From the NCBI GenBank assembly GCA_903858085.1, contig CAIOHJ010000045.1:1-64000 (forward strand): 64,000 nt of DNA, in the 5' to 3' direction. The notes under the pieces are model-generated. The model had not been told where the DNA came from. It saw nothing but the letters and a program-made list of their open reading frames with translations, and ran no database searches. Made by a program: the position numbers and the translations under genes. This stretch comes from an uncultured Chloroflexota bacterium (GTDB lineage: Bacteria; Chloroflexota; Anaerolineae; Caldilineales; Caldilineaceae). Of the stretch, positions 1 to 9,942 are shown piece after piece (position 1 is the stretch's first letter; the number at the start of each line of letters is the position of its first letter).

Positions 1-384
1 GGCCTCCGCCAGGGCATGACAGTTCACATCGTTGTCGATCGCCACCGTCATCCCCAGCCCGGCAGCCAACCGCTCCCCCAGCGGAAAGCCGATCCAGCCA
101 GGCAGATGAAAGGTGGCGTAGCGGACAGTGCCGGTCGCTCGGTCGATCTGTCCAGCGCTGGCGACCCCTGCCCGCCTCGGTCGGGCTCCGGCATGGGTGG
201 CCGCATAGCGCTCCAGCACAGCGTTGCCGAGCGCCGCCACGCGCCCGACAACGCGCTCAGGCCCCTCTGCGGCCTGGGTGGCCATTTCCTGACGGCCGCT
301 GACCACCAGACCCGGTTCCAACACGGCAGCAGCGACCTTGGTCCCACCGATGTCAAAAACCAGAAGCGGCTCAGAGGGCTGCAC
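1..384 (-). CDS. ROK-family sugar kinase, N-terminal part (N-acetylmannosamine kinase-like)
   Basis: The reading frame runs from a GTG at 384 to the window edge, so only the first 128 codons are present. The N-terminus carries the ROK/hexokinase phosphate-binding motif DIGGTK followed by AAAVL, and a later IDNDVNCHALAEA stretch that matches the ROK region before the catalytic Asp and zinc loop. ROK enzymes phosphorylate sugars with ATP in the cytoplasm. The gene lies 66 bp downstream of nanE in the same direction, so N-acetylmannosamine is the likely substrate. That substrate is inferred from context only; a glucokinase or a ROK repressor without HTH is possible. A TTG 24 bp upstream is an alternative start. 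Confidence 0.8.
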   Translation of the reverse strand, partial: MQPSEPLLVFDIGGTKVAAAVLEPGLVVSGRQEMATQAAEGPERVVGRVAALGNAVLERYAATHAGARPRRAGVASAGQIDRATGTVRYATFHLPGWIGFPLGERLAAGLGMTVAIDNDVNCHALAEA

Positions 385-450
385 CGCACACCGCCAGCAT
401 CGGGTCAAAGCACGGCACGAATGTCCACCGTTCAAGGCTGTTGCCCGCCG

Positions 451-1173
<723 letters not shown>

Positions 1174-1235
1174 AACAACTCCTCTACAGATGGGGTCTCT
1201 GGTGCCCCGAAGGCCGGCGCCACCAGGGGCAGATG

Positions 1236-1937
1236 TCACCGTCGACGCACCAGCGTCATGCGATAGCGGTCACCGCGGTACAGGCTGGTCGCAGCTTCGA
1301 TGACCTGGCCCTGGTCGTCGTAGGTCACCCGTCGCGTCAGCAAAGCGGGCGAGCCCACAGGCAAGGAAAAAATTCCCGCCTCTTCTGCCGAAAGCAGCAC
1401 AGCCTCGACACTCTCCTCGGCCAACACCGGACGGACCCCCAGCTCCTGCTCGATGATAGAATAGAGCGACTGGCTGGCCAGATCGAGCGCCAACAGCAGA
1501 GCAAAACGAGCGTAGGGAAGATACAGACGCTCCAGCGCCAACGGCTCGTCGTCGGCAAATCGGAGCCGCTCCAGATAGATCACCTTGGCCCCGACCTCCA
1601 GCGCCAGCTGGGCCGCCACAGAGACATCCGCCACCGCCGCCGTCATCTGGCGAATCTGAGAGTGGGGGCGCCAGCCGCGTGTCTGCATCTCTTCGCTGAA
1701 GGACATGAAGGCGACACTTCGGCTGATCTTGTCGCCAGCCACCCGCGTACGTCGGTTGGGCTGGCGCACCAACAACCCTTCATTGGCCAACTGTTCGATC
1801 GCCCCCCGCAACGTCATGCGGCTGACCCCAAGCGCCTCGGCCAGCTCGCGCTCGGGAGGCAAGGCGCTCTCAGCGGTGAGCTCTCCACATTCGATCCGCC
1901 GGCGCAACTGGCCAGCCACCTGGTCACGTGCAAACAT
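1236..1937 (-). CDS. GntR/HutC-family transcriptional regulator with UTRA domain
   Basis: The protein has an N-terminal winged helix-turn-helix (about residues 1-70; ALPPERELAEALGVSRMTLRGAIEQLANEGLL) and a C-terminal UTRA ligand domain (about 85-233; VIYLERLRFADDEPLALERLYLP, then SLYSIIEQELGVRP). Such regulators usually sense a sugar phosphate and repress the adjacent catabolic genes. The start at 1937 is the Met directly before the HTH; the longer frame to 2000 would read through the promoter and operator. It heads the run to nanE and the ROK kinase, so GlcNAc-6-P or a related amino-sugar phosphate is a reasonable but unproven effector. Confidence 0.9.
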   Translation of the reverse strand: MFARDQVAGQLRRRIECGELTAESALPPERELAEALGVSRMTLRGAIEQLANEGLLVRQPNRRTRVAGDKISRSVAFMSFSEEMQTRGWRPHSQIRQMTAAVADVSVAAQLALEVGAKVIYLERLRFADDEPLALERLYLPYARFALLLALDLASQSLYSIIEQELGVRPVLAEESVEAVLLSAEEAGIFSLPVGSPALLTRRVTYDDQGQVIEAATSLYRGDRYRMTLVRRR

Positions 1938-1946
1938 AGCAAGACA

Positions 1947-1976
1947 ACAATACCAGTTTGGTATACAAATTGTCAA
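1947..1976 (-). promoter_or_regulatory. Promoter of the GntR-nanE-ROK genes
   Basis: Read on the minus strand there is a perfect -35 TTGACA (1971-1976) and a -10 TATTGT (1947-1952) separated by 18 bp, ending 10 bp before the regulator start codon. The transcript would have almost no leader. The spacer contains a palindrome, so autoregulation by the encoded GntR protein is likely. Confidence 0.65.
1950..1964. promoter_or_regulatory. Palindromic operator-like site within the promoter spacer
   Basis: ATACCA and TGGTAT form a perfect 6-bp inverted repeat separated by GTT, inside the -10/-35 region of the GntR gene. ACCA/TGGT half-sites are typical of HutC/NagR-type GntR regulators, so this is a probable autorepression site. 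Confidence 0.55.
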
Positions 1977-1990
1977 TAGATCGGGCAAAA

Positions 1991-2017
1991 AATAGACCAA
2001 ATTTGTTTTGGTCTATT
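1991..2017. promoter_or_regulatory. Second operator-like inverted repeat
   Basis: A perfect 11-bp inverted repeat (AATAGACCAAA and TTTGGTCTATT) with a 5-nt spacer lies 54 bp upstream of the GntR start. TGGTCTA half-sites are the same as those in known NagR/DasR operators but here arranged outward. It lies about 75 bp upstream of the argG -10 box, so an effect on argG is possible but not needed to explain it. Confidence 0.55.
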
Positions 2018-2066
2018 GCAGAGGGCGGCCAGCAGGGCGCTTCACAGTTGCTTTCTGCTCCCCAAT

Positions 2067-2096
2067 TTCCATTCTCGCCACTCGATCCGCTATACT
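2067..2096 (+). promoter_or_regulatory. Probable argG promoter
   Basis: A good -10 TATACT (2091-2096) has only a weak -35 candidate TTCCAT (2067-2072, 18-bp spacer). The predicted start near 2103 gives a leader of about 107 nt before argG, containing a terminator hairpin. Confidence 0.45.
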
Positions 2097-2129
2097 TATC
2101 AAGAGGGTTGAGTTTTAGCGCATTCGTGT

Positions 2130-2160
2130 GCCACACCGGAACCCCGGGTGGCGTTTTTTT
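2130..2160 (+). terminator. Intrinsic terminator in the argG leader (attenuator candidate)
   Basis: A hairpin with arms GCCAC-A-CCGG (2130-2139) and CCGG-GTGGC (2144-2152), four-base loop and one bulged A, is followed by seven T (2154-2160). It ends 49 bp before the argG start codon. The upstream gene is transcribed away from it, so the only transcript this terminator can stop is that of argG itself. A short GTG-initiated frame (2128-2193) spans the hairpin and contains two Arg codons, but has no convincing ribosome-binding site. Confidence 0.7.
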
Positions 2161-2209
2161 GATTGGAAAGACCAAACACTGCTCTTGTTGTGATGAAAGG
2201 GTACGCCGA

Positions 2210-3484
<1,275 letters not shown>

Positions 3485-3495
3485 GGAGGGCTCCG

Positions 3496-4716
3496 ATGGA
3501 CTTCATCGTCAAGGGGTTTGATGTCGGTGCTGTGGTCGCCGGCATCAAAAAAAAGCCAGGGCTCCCCGATCTGGCGTTGGTAGCCAGCCGTGTGCCCTGC
3601 CGGGCGGCTGCGCTGTTCACCAGCAACCTCTTTCCAGCCGCCCCGGTGCTCTACGATCGCCAGCTGCTTGCATTCAACGCCGAGAGCATCCATGCGGTGC
3701 TGGTCAATGCTGGCTGCGCCAATGCCTGCACCGGGCCCGAGGGGGGGGCCAACGCCCGCCTTGCCGCCGAGCAGACAGCCCTCAGCCTGGGGGCGCACGA
3801 GCATTCGGTGTTGGTGATGAGCACAGGGGTGATCGGTGTACAGCTGCCGATGGACAAACTGTTGGCCGGGATCCCGCAGGTGGTCCAGACGTTGGCGCCA
3901 GAGGGCTGGCCCGCCGCTGCCGCCGCCATCATGACCACTGACACCCATCCCAAGCTGGCGACCCGCACCGTCCAGCTCGGAGACCAGACGGCCACGATCA
4001 CGGGCATCGCCAAGGGCGCCGGCATGATCCACCCTCGTCTGGCCACCATGCTCGCGGTGGTCGCGACCGACGCCTGGATCGCCCAGCCCCTTCTGCAGCA
4101 GGCGCTCAACGAAGCGACTGCTGCCAGCTTCAACCGGGTCAGCATCGACGGCGACACCAGCACCAACGACACGGTGATCCTGCTGGCCAATGCGCTGGCT
4201 GGCAACGCAGAGATTGTCGAGGCTGCCAGCGATGCCTACGCTGCCTTTGCCGCTGCCCTGACCAGCTTGTGCGTCGAGCTGGCACAGGCGCTGGTGCGGG
4301 ACGGCGAAGGGGTGACCCGTTTCGTCACCGTGCAGGTCAACGGTGCCGGCAGTGCTGCCGAGGCCCACCAGGCGGCCAACACGATCGCCACCAGCCCGCT
4401 GGTCAAGACCGCCTTTTTTGGCGGCGACGCCAACTGGGGGCGCATCCTGGCTGCGGTCGGCCGGGCCGGCATCCCAGTCTCCCCAGAGCGCTGCGATCTC
4501 TTTATCGACGGCGGCGCCCCCGCCCGGTCAGGAGAACTCCAGCTGGTCGCCGGGGGAGTCCCACTGCCGTACAGCGAAACAGCTGCCAGCGCGATCTTTG
4601 CCCAGCCCGAGATCGATGTTCGGGTGGAGCTCGGCCTGGGCAGCGGCACCGCAACCGTCTGGACCTCCGACCTGAGCTACGAGTACGTCCGCATCAACGG
4701 CGACTACCGCACCTAA
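3496..4716 (+). CDS. argJ: Bifunctional ornithine acetyltransferase / N-acetylglutamate synthase
   Basis: ArgJ moves the acetyl group from N-acetylornithine to glutamate and so recycles it in arginine biosynthesis. The 406-residue proenzyme shows the self-cleavage site in KGAGMIHPRLATML, where Thr184 becomes the N-terminal nucleophile of the beta chain. Other family landmarks are NAGCANACTG (oxyanion region), VMSTGVIGVQLPM and FFGGDANWGRIL. A strong GAGGAGGG ribosome-binding site sits 6 bp before the ATG. It is the second gene after argG. Whether it is mono- or bifunctional cannot be told from sequence alone. Confidence 0.96.
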   Translation: MDFIVKGFDVGAVVAGIKKKPGLPDLALVASRVPCRAAALFTSNLFPAAPVLYDRQLLAFNAESIHAVLVNAGCANACTGPEGGANARLAAEQTALSLGAHEHSVLVMSTGVIGVQLPMDKLLAGIPQVVQTLAPEGWPAAAAAIMTTDTHPKLATRTVQLGDQTATITGIAKGAGMIHPRLATMLAVVATDAWIAQPLLQQALNEATAASFNRVSIDGDTSTNDTVILLANALAGNAEIVEAASDAYAAFAAALTSLCVELAQALVRDGEGVTRFVTVQVNGAGSAAEAHQAANTIATSPLVKTAFFGGDANWGRILAAVGRAGIPVSPERCDLFIDGGAPARSGELQLVAGGVPLPYSETAASAIFAQPEIDVRVELGLGSGTATVWTSDLSYEYVRINGDYRT

Positions 4717-4728
4717 CGACAGTGGCAT

Positions 4729-4760
4729 GCTGCGTTGTGGCCTCTGCGCCACAACGCAGC
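4729..4760 (+). terminator. Perfect 13-bp hairpin after argJ, no U-tract
   Basis: Arms at 4729-4741 and 4748-4760 are perfectly complementary around the loop CTCTGC, starting 12 bp after the argJ stop. No T-run follows. Likely a U-independent terminator or an mRNA-stabilising 3-prime end. Confidence 0.55.
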
Positions 4761-4784
4761 CAATGGGGGGATTGTGTCTCTCGT

Positions 4785-5357
4785 ATGGCTGAAACTCTGC
4801 GCATCTTTGTCAGCACGACCCGGGACCTGGACAACCAGCGTGCGGTGATCGCCAAAGCGATCGCTGCGCTGCCGGTTCAGGCCTCCATCGAAATTCGCCG
4901 CACCCCTGCCCTGCTGCCGACCCAGGAGGAGATCGTCGAACGGGTCGCCTACTGTGACCGGGTCTACTTTCTGCTCGGCAGCGACATCACAGCGCCCGCT
5001 GGCCTGGAGTGGGCGATCGCCTGGCGGCTGGAACGTTCGGTGTTGCCTTTGCGTCAAAGCCTGCACCCCACCCCCGCCGTGCAAGAATTCCAGCGGCTGG
5101 CACCTGTCCCTTGGATCGATTTCCGAAACGCCACCGAGCTGGCCCGGCTCATCTCGCTTGATGTCGCCCGGCTGCTCAAACACCCGGCCAACCGCTATGG
5201 GCTGCTGGTGGCCGAACTGGAACGGCTGGAGGTTTACATTCGGCGTCTCGACCGGCTGCGGGTGAGGCTGGACGCAGAGACAACCGGCGCCGAAGGAGGC
5301 GGGATTTTGATCGACAGCCGTCCTTCTCCAACCGAGGAAAGCCAAAATGACTTTTAA
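4785..5357 (+). CDS. DUF4062-like small protein
   Basis: This 190-residue protein begins with RIFVSTTRDLDNQRAVIAKAI and continues with LPTQEEIVERVAYCDRVYFLLGSD and GLEWAIAWRLERSVLPL. This resembles the DUF4062 fold, which is related to TIR and nucleoside deoxyribosyltransferase domains and is usually fused to NTPases in signalling proteins. Here it stands alone, with an acidic/Pro-rich tail and no NTPase. The catalytic state is unclear. It overlaps the next gene by 11 bp, so the two are made together. It sits behind the argJ hairpin, so it may belong to a different transcription unit. Confidence 0.6.
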   Translation: MAETLRIFVSTTRDLDNQRAVIAKAIAALPVQASIEIRRTPALLPTQEEIVERVAYCDRVYFLLGSDITAPAGLEWAIAWRLERSVLPLRQSLHPTPAVQEFQRLAPVPWIDFRNATELARLISLDVARLLKHPANRYGLLVAELERLEVYIRRLDRLRVRLDAETTGAEGGGILIDSRPSPTEESQNDF

Positions 5358-5814
5358 AACGTGGGTCTTCAAAACAGTGATTGAGTGGGTGGTTGAACGG
5401 CCTGGACAATCCAAAAGCTACGACGAGTGGAAGCAACAGCTGAGCGCCAGCGGTGCAGCGATCGAAGCACGGGCGGCCAGAAGCAACTCCCCCGACCGGG
5501 CCAGCTCTGTGCTGCGCCATCTCACCGGCATCGAACGATGGGGACAGCGCCGCCTGCAGATCCTGCTGGGGGCAGCGCCGCTCCAGGACGACTACGACGG
5601 CTATCAGCCCGACGCCAACCTGGAGCTGGCTGGGCAGCTCGTCGCATTTGCCCAGACACGGGCCGCCACCTTGAAGCTGGTCGACCAGCTGAAGGAGGCT
5701 GGGGTCTCCGACAACCAGAAAGCCGCTCACAACGACTTCGGCCGGCTGAGCGCGCGCGGGTGGTTGCGCTACCTCGACCTGCATGCCAGCCTGGAAAGCA
5801 AAAAAATCCGCTGA
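5347..5814 (+). CDS. Unknown protein, partner of the DUF4062-like gene
   Basis: A 155-residue, mostly helical, soluble protein that I do not recognise. It has a Trp-rich start (WVFKTVIEWVVERPGQSKSYDEWKQQL) and a central HLTGIERWGQRRLQILLGA segment; the last residues are Lys/Arg-rich. It lacks a signal peptide and membrane segments. The start overlaps the end of the upstream gene by 11 bp (positions 5347-5357), which argues for translational coupling and a joint function. No ribosome-binding site better than the upstream AACCGAGGAAAGCC run is seen. Confidence 0.6.
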   Translation: MTFKTWVFKTVIEWVVERPGQSKSYDEWKQQLSASGAAIEARAARSNSPDRASSVLRHLTGIERWGQRRLQILLGAAPLQDDYDGYQPDANLELAGQLVAFAQTRAATLKLVDQLKEAGVSDNQKAAHNDFGRLSARGWLRYLDLHASLESKKIR

Positions 5815-5856
5815 ACGCACACACGCTTTGTACAGCGGGACCTTGGCTTATACGCG

Positions 5857-5865
5857 TGCTATAAT
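5857..5865 (+). promoter_or_regulatory. Extended -10 promoter giving a leaderless mRNA
   Basis: TG-C-TATAAT is a perfect extended -10 element; a recognisable -35 is absent. The ATG of the next gene is at 5873, seven bases after the -10 box, so the predicted transcript starts at or within one or two bases of the start codon. Confidence 0.65.
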
Positions 5866-5872
5866 CGCAGCT

Positions 5873-7375
5873 ATGAGGGGGAACGGACCATTTTCAGGGC
5901 TTGTGGGCTTCTGGGCTGTCCTGTTGGTCGGCATCTTTGCCTGGGCTCCAGCGCTCTATCCCGGCTACTGGCAGGGCTGGCAAGGCTTTGTCCCGGTCTA
6001 TCAGCTCACCGCAGCCGATGTCGCTGCGGCCGACCTCTGGCGCGGCAGCGGCACGTTGCTGCTGGCTCAGCCCCTGCTGCAGTTGGGGCTTGACCCAGTC
6101 CAAGCGACCCGGGCGGTCTTTGTGTTGGCTTCGATTTTGGGCGGCAGCAGCGTCTATGCATGGCTGGCGGGCCGGCTGGGGGATCGAGGGGCCGGGCTGG
6201 CTGGGGTCAGCTACATGCTGCTGCCTCTCCTCCTCGACACCACGTACCTGCGCGGCAGCCCTGGAGAGGCGCTGCTGCTCGGGCTGGCCCCCTTGACGCT
6301 GGCCGGCCTCGCCGGCTGGTCCGAACGGCGCTCTCTGGCTGGTGCGGCGGTGGCGGTGCTCGGCATGGTCTGGATGTGGCACACGCAGGCTGGGCTGGCT
6401 GCCGCTTCGACGGTCTGGCTGGCCTGCTACACGATTTTGGTCGAGCGCGACCGCAGCCAGCTGTGGATTGTCCTCACCGGCGGGGCGGCCGGGCTGATTG
6501 CACTCCTGCCGCTGGGGGGGAACTCCTCCCCTCCAGCGGTCCCCTTTTTTGAGCACTTTGCGGAGGTTTACATCCTGCTCGACCCGGCCGCTGGCTGGTT
6601 GGGGGGAACGCACTCGCGCCAGCCCTACCAGCTGGGAGGGCTTCTGTTGCTGGCTGCGCTGGGGGTCGGGTGGGGGCTGTCTGTCAAACAAGTGCCTGCC
6701 CCCCTGAGCCGCCTGCTCTGGTTCAGCCTGGGCAGCCTGCTGGTTGCCCTGCTGCTGGCCCTCCCGATCAGCGCGCCGATCTGGCAGCTGCTGGCCGCCG
6801 ACCTGCTTTTCACCTATCCTTGGCAGCTGCTCTTGGCCGCCGCCCCTTTTCTGGCTCTGCTGCCAGGCGCGCTGCCCGCCCTGTTCCCCGAATTGGAAAC
6901 AGCCCCGCACTGGGTGGCGCTGCTGGTACTGGCCGTGCTGGGCAGCCTCGGCGCGCTGCAGCCAGAGTACACCCAGGTGCAACCCGCCGCCCGCCCGGTG
7001 GCCCTCTTCGGAGAGCGTCAGATTCTGGTGATCCACGCCCAGTTGACTGAACAGCCTTCGCCGCCTTCTGCCCTGTTGGAGGTGACCTGGCAGCCGCTGC
7101 AGCCCCTGCCGGTCGACTACAACATTTTTTTTCAGGCGCTGACCGCAGAGGGCCAAAAGGTAGCCCAGCTGGATATGCAGCCTCTGGGCGAAGCCCAGCC
7201 TGCAACCCAGTGGCGTCCTGGCCAGATTTTGCAAAACACCTACTCGCTCGACCTGAGCGCTGCCCCGCCGGGGGTGCCGTTGACCTATCTCTATGGGTAC
7301 TACGACTGGCGAGACAGCACGCGGCTGCCGCTCGTCGGCAGCAACGAGGATACGCTGGTGCTGCATGGCCGCTGA
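5873..7375 (+). CDS. Polytopic membrane protein, GT-C / PTPS-related type
   Basis: A 500-residue protein with a luminal-type first loop and about ten hydrophobic helices over residues 1-380, then a beta-rich hydrophilic C-terminal domain (about 385-500) ending in YLYGYYDWRDSTRLPL. This architecture matches the uncharacterised 6-pyruvoyl-tetrahydropterin-synthase-related membrane family, which shares the GT-C glycosyltransferase layout. A role in assembling a surface glycan is inferred. The start follows a leaderless promoter and lacks a ribosome-binding site. The end overlaps the next gene, a probable paralogue, by 11 bp. Confidence 0.65.
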   Translation: MRGNGPFSGLVGFWAVLLVGIFAWAPALYPGYWQGWQGFVPVYQLTAADVAAADLWRGSGTLLLAQPLLQLGLDPVQATRAVFVLASILGGSSVYAWLAGRLGDRGAGLAGVSYMLLPLLLDTTYLRGSPGEALLLGLAPLTLAGLAGWSERRSLAGAAVAVLGMVWMWHTQAGLAAASTVWLACYTILVERDRSQLWIVLTGGAAGLIALLPLGGNSSPPAVPFFEHFAEVYILLDPAAGWLGGTHSRQPYQLGGLLLLAALGVGWGLSVKQVPAPLSRLLWFSLGSLLVALLLALPISAPIWQLLAADLLFTYPWQLLLAAAPFLALLPGALPALFPELETAPHWVALLVLAVLGSLGALQPEYTQVQPAARPVALFGERQILVIHAQLTEQPSPPSALLEVTWQPLQPLPVDYNIFFQALTAEGQKVAQLDMQPLGEAQPATQWRPGQILQNTYSLDLSAAPPGVPLTYLYGYYDWRDSTRLPLVGSNEDTLVLHGR

Positions 7376-9248
7376 AAGAATGGCACCTGCCCCACACCGG
7401 CCCCTCCCGTCCCTCTGGCGAGACCGCTTTTTCTGGCTGGCCTTGGGGCTGACCAGTTTTGCCGTCGCTCCCTTCCTGCTGCCGGGGTACTTTTGGGGTG
7501 CCAACGACGCGCGCCACCACGTCTACTTTCTCTTCGAGTACGACCGTCTGGTCCAGGATGGCATCTGGTGGCCGCGCTGGAGCCCGGACTTTGCCTTTGG
7601 CTACGGCTATCCGTTTTTCAACATCTATGGCCCGTTCAGCCATTTCCTGGCCCAGCTCTTTCATACATTCCTCGGCTTTGAGTTCACTGCGGCCATCGAA
7701 GCGGTGTTCGTGACCAGCATTCTCGCCAGCGCAGCGGCGATGTATCTCTGCGTGCGCAGCTGGCTGGGGCGCCCTGCCGCCTTGATCGCCGCAGTGGCCT
7801 ACACCTATGCTCCCTACCATCTGCTCAACCTCTATGTGCGTGCCAACCTGGCTGAAAGTGTGGCCTTTGTCTGGCTGCCGCTCTGTCTGTGGAGCGCCCG
7901 CCAGGCGGTGCGCCGCCCCTCCTGGCGCTGGGTGGCTGGGCTGGCAGCCAGCTATGCCGGGCTGATGGTCACAAGCAACCTGGTGGTCGTCCTCTTCACC
8001 CCCCTGCTGGCCGGCTATGTCGGGCTGCTGTGGGTTCTGTACGTGCGTTTTCCGGCCGCACCTGCCGACCGGCTGCAGCAGCTGGCCCGGGTCGCCGCCC
8101 CGCTGCTGGGAGGCGCCGCAGGGTTGGGGCTGAGCGCTGCGTTCTGGCTGCCCGCCTTCACCGAACGTCAGTTTGTGCGTGTCGACCAGTGGTTTGACGG
8201 CCGCTATGCCTACCGTGGACACTTTGTCGAATGGAGCCAGTATTTTCGACCTGGGTGGGGCTTTGGGGCCAGCCTTCCAGGCCCGAACGACCCCATCAGC
8301 TTCCAGATCGGCGCTGCGCTGGCCCTTTTTGCCCTGCTCGGCCTGTTGCTCGCCTGGCCCCTGCTCGGACGGCAACGCTGGGAGGCTGCTTTCTGGCTGG
8401 CGGGGGGGGTGACTGCGCTGCTGGTCGCCAGCAGCACAGCAGCTGCACTGTGGGAGCTGCCGCTCCTGGGTCCCTTGCTGCAGACAGCCCAATTCCCCTG
8501 GCGCTGGCTGGCCATCACGGCGCTCTGTGCCAGCCTGTTGGCTGCGCTGCTCGGCCACCCGCAGCTTCTCCCCGAACAGCAACACCTCTCCCTCTCCCTG
8601 TTGACCCTGCTGCTGCTGCTGGCCAGCTACCCCTACCTGCGCGTGGAAATTCGGGAGCCTGCCGAAGGGCCGGTCAGCCTGGCCGCGCTGATGCGCTTTC
8701 AACAATCCGCCGACGAGCTGACCGGCAGCACCGCCTGGGTCCAACAAATTCCGACCTGGAGCCCGATGGCCGACCACTACATCCAGCAGGAGCAGGCCGG
8801 CCAGCCAGTTCAGCCGGTCACCACCAAACTGGATTATGCGATTTTCGACTACGAAACATTTGGCGCCAACTCGGTCATGCACAGTACAATTGGCGAAGAA
8901 ATTTTTTATTTCAACGGCCGACAGACAGCGCAGACACTCGTCTTCAACCATTTTTACTATCCAGGCTGGAACGCCTACCTGCTCGACGGAGAGCATGGCC
9001 AAAGACGCCAACAGATCCCTGTGACCCCAGAAGCGACCGGCACGCTGGGCCGGATGACGGTTCAGGTGCCGCCGGGCAGCGGCTATCTGCTGCTTGTCTT
9101 CGAAGACACGCCGGTGCGCACGCTGGGCGGGGTACTTTCGCTGACCACAGCGGGGTTGCTGCTGCTGAGCGGGGTCTGGCACAACAGAAGGCGCTGGCCC
9201 TTTGGCATCAAAAGGAAGCCGGATGGGCGGACTGCAGACGCTTTTTGA
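7365..9248 (+). CDS. Polytopic membrane protein, PTPS-related / GT-C family
   Basis: The 627-residue product has a first TM helix at about 20-42, then an extracytoplasmic loop GANDARHHVYFLFEYDRLVQDG with the conserved aspartate and WSPDFAFGYGYPFFNIYGP, typical of this family. About a dozen further helices follow, then a beta-rich domain (about 450-600) and a last TM helix before a basic tail. The family is thought to be GT-C-like; the acceptor is unknown. It overlaps the preceding gene by 11 bp and the following carbonic anhydrase by 26 bp. A second in-frame ATG at 7380 is an alternative start. Confidence 0.7.
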   Translation: MAAERMAPAPHRPLPSLWRDRFFWLALGLTSFAVAPFLLPGYFWGANDARHHVYFLFEYDRLVQDGIWWPRWSPDFAFGYGYPFFNIYGPFSHFLAQLFHTFLGFEFTAAIEAVFVTSILASAAAMYLCVRSWLGRPAALIAAVAYTYAPYHLLNLYVRANLAESVAFVWLPLCLWSARQAVRRPSWRWVAGLAASYAGLMVTSNLVVVLFTPLLAGYVGLLWVLYVRFPAAPADRLQQLARVAAPLLGGAAGLGLSAAFWLPAFTERQFVRVDQWFDGRYAYRGHFVEWSQYFRPGWGFGASLPGPNDPISFQIGAALALFALLGLLLAWPLLGRQRWEAAFWLAGGVTALLVASSTAAALWELPLLGPLLQTAQFPWRWLAITALCASLLAALLGHPQLLPEQQHLSLSLLTLLLLLASYPYLRVEIREPAEGPVSLAALMRFQQSADELTGSTAWVQQIPTWSPMADHYIQQEQAGQPVQPVTTKLDYAIFDYETFGANSVMHSTIGEEIFYFNGRQTAQTLVFNHFYYPGWNAYLLDGEHGQRRQQIPVTPEATGTLGRMTVQVPPGSGYLLLVFEDTPVRTLGGVLSLTTAGLLLLSGVWHNRRRWPFGIKRKPDGRTADAF

Positions 9249-9924
9249 CAACAACCGGGCCTGGGTCGCCCAGGTTGTCGCCGAAGATGCACATTTTTTT
9301 ACCCGGCTGGCCAGGCAGCAACTTCCCGAGTACCTCTGGATCGGCTGTTCCGACAGCCGGGTGCCAGCCAATCAGATCACCGGCCTGCTGCCCGGCGAAG
9401 TCTTTGTCCACCGCAACGTGGCCAATGTGGTCGTCCACACCGACCTCAACTGTCTGTCGGTGCTGCAGTATGCGGTCGATGTGCTGCAGGTTCAGCACGT
9501 GATCGTCTGTGGCCACTACGGTTGTGGCGGGGTGCGGGCCGCCATGGGCAACCACAGACTGGGGCTGATCGACAACTGGCTGCGCCATATTCAGGATGTC
9601 ATGGCGCTGCATGCAACGGTGCTAGCCAGTCACCCACAGACAGCCTGGAGACAGGACCGTCTCTGTGAGCTGAATGTGATCGAACAGGTGCGCAATGTCT
9701 GCCAGACCACCGTTGTACAAAACGCCTGGGAACGGGGTCAGCCGCTGACGGTCTACGGCCTGATCTATGGCATCGGAGATGGTCTGCTGCAAGATCTGCA
9801 GATGGTGGTCGCCGAGCCGGAGGAACTGGCCCCCGTCTACCAGCAGGCTGTGCGACAGGTCGCCGCCTGCTCCCTACCCGATCCAAAGTCGGCCGAGAGC
9901 GCAGACGCACAGAGGGTGGGATAA
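9223..9924 (+). CDS. Beta-class carbonic anhydrase
   Basis: The 233-residue enzyme interconverts CO2 and bicarbonate. Zinc ligands are visible as Cys42 and Asp44 in CSDSR, and His98 and Cys101 in GHYGCGG; the Asp-Arg pair of CSDSR is the catalytic dyad. I chose the ATG at 9223 because AAGGAAG precedes it; an earlier ATG at 9202 adds seven residues. The start lies inside the end of the upstream membrane protein gene (26-bp overlap), so it is expressed from the same transcript. Bicarbonate would feed carbamoyl phosphate synthase, whose small subunit is also in this window. Confidence 0.93.
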   Translation: MGGLQTLFDNNRAWVAQVVAEDAHFFTRLARQQLPEYLWIGCSDSRVPANQITGLLPGEVFVHRNVANVVVHTDLNCLSVLQYAVDVLQVQHVIVCGHYGCGGVRAAMGNHRLGLIDNWLRHIQDVMALHATVLASHPQTAWRQDRLCELNVIEQVRNVCQTTVVQNAWERGQPLTVYGLIYGIGDGLLQDLQMVVAEPEELAPVYQQAVRQVAACSLPDPKSAESADAQRVG

Positions 9925-9942
9925 AAGAGGAGCCCGAAGAGG

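Noticed and set aside
6810..9371. 853-codon minus-strand open frame
   Set aside because: Low-complexity Gln/Arg/Pro-rich translation antisense to the two membrane protein genes; no family match.
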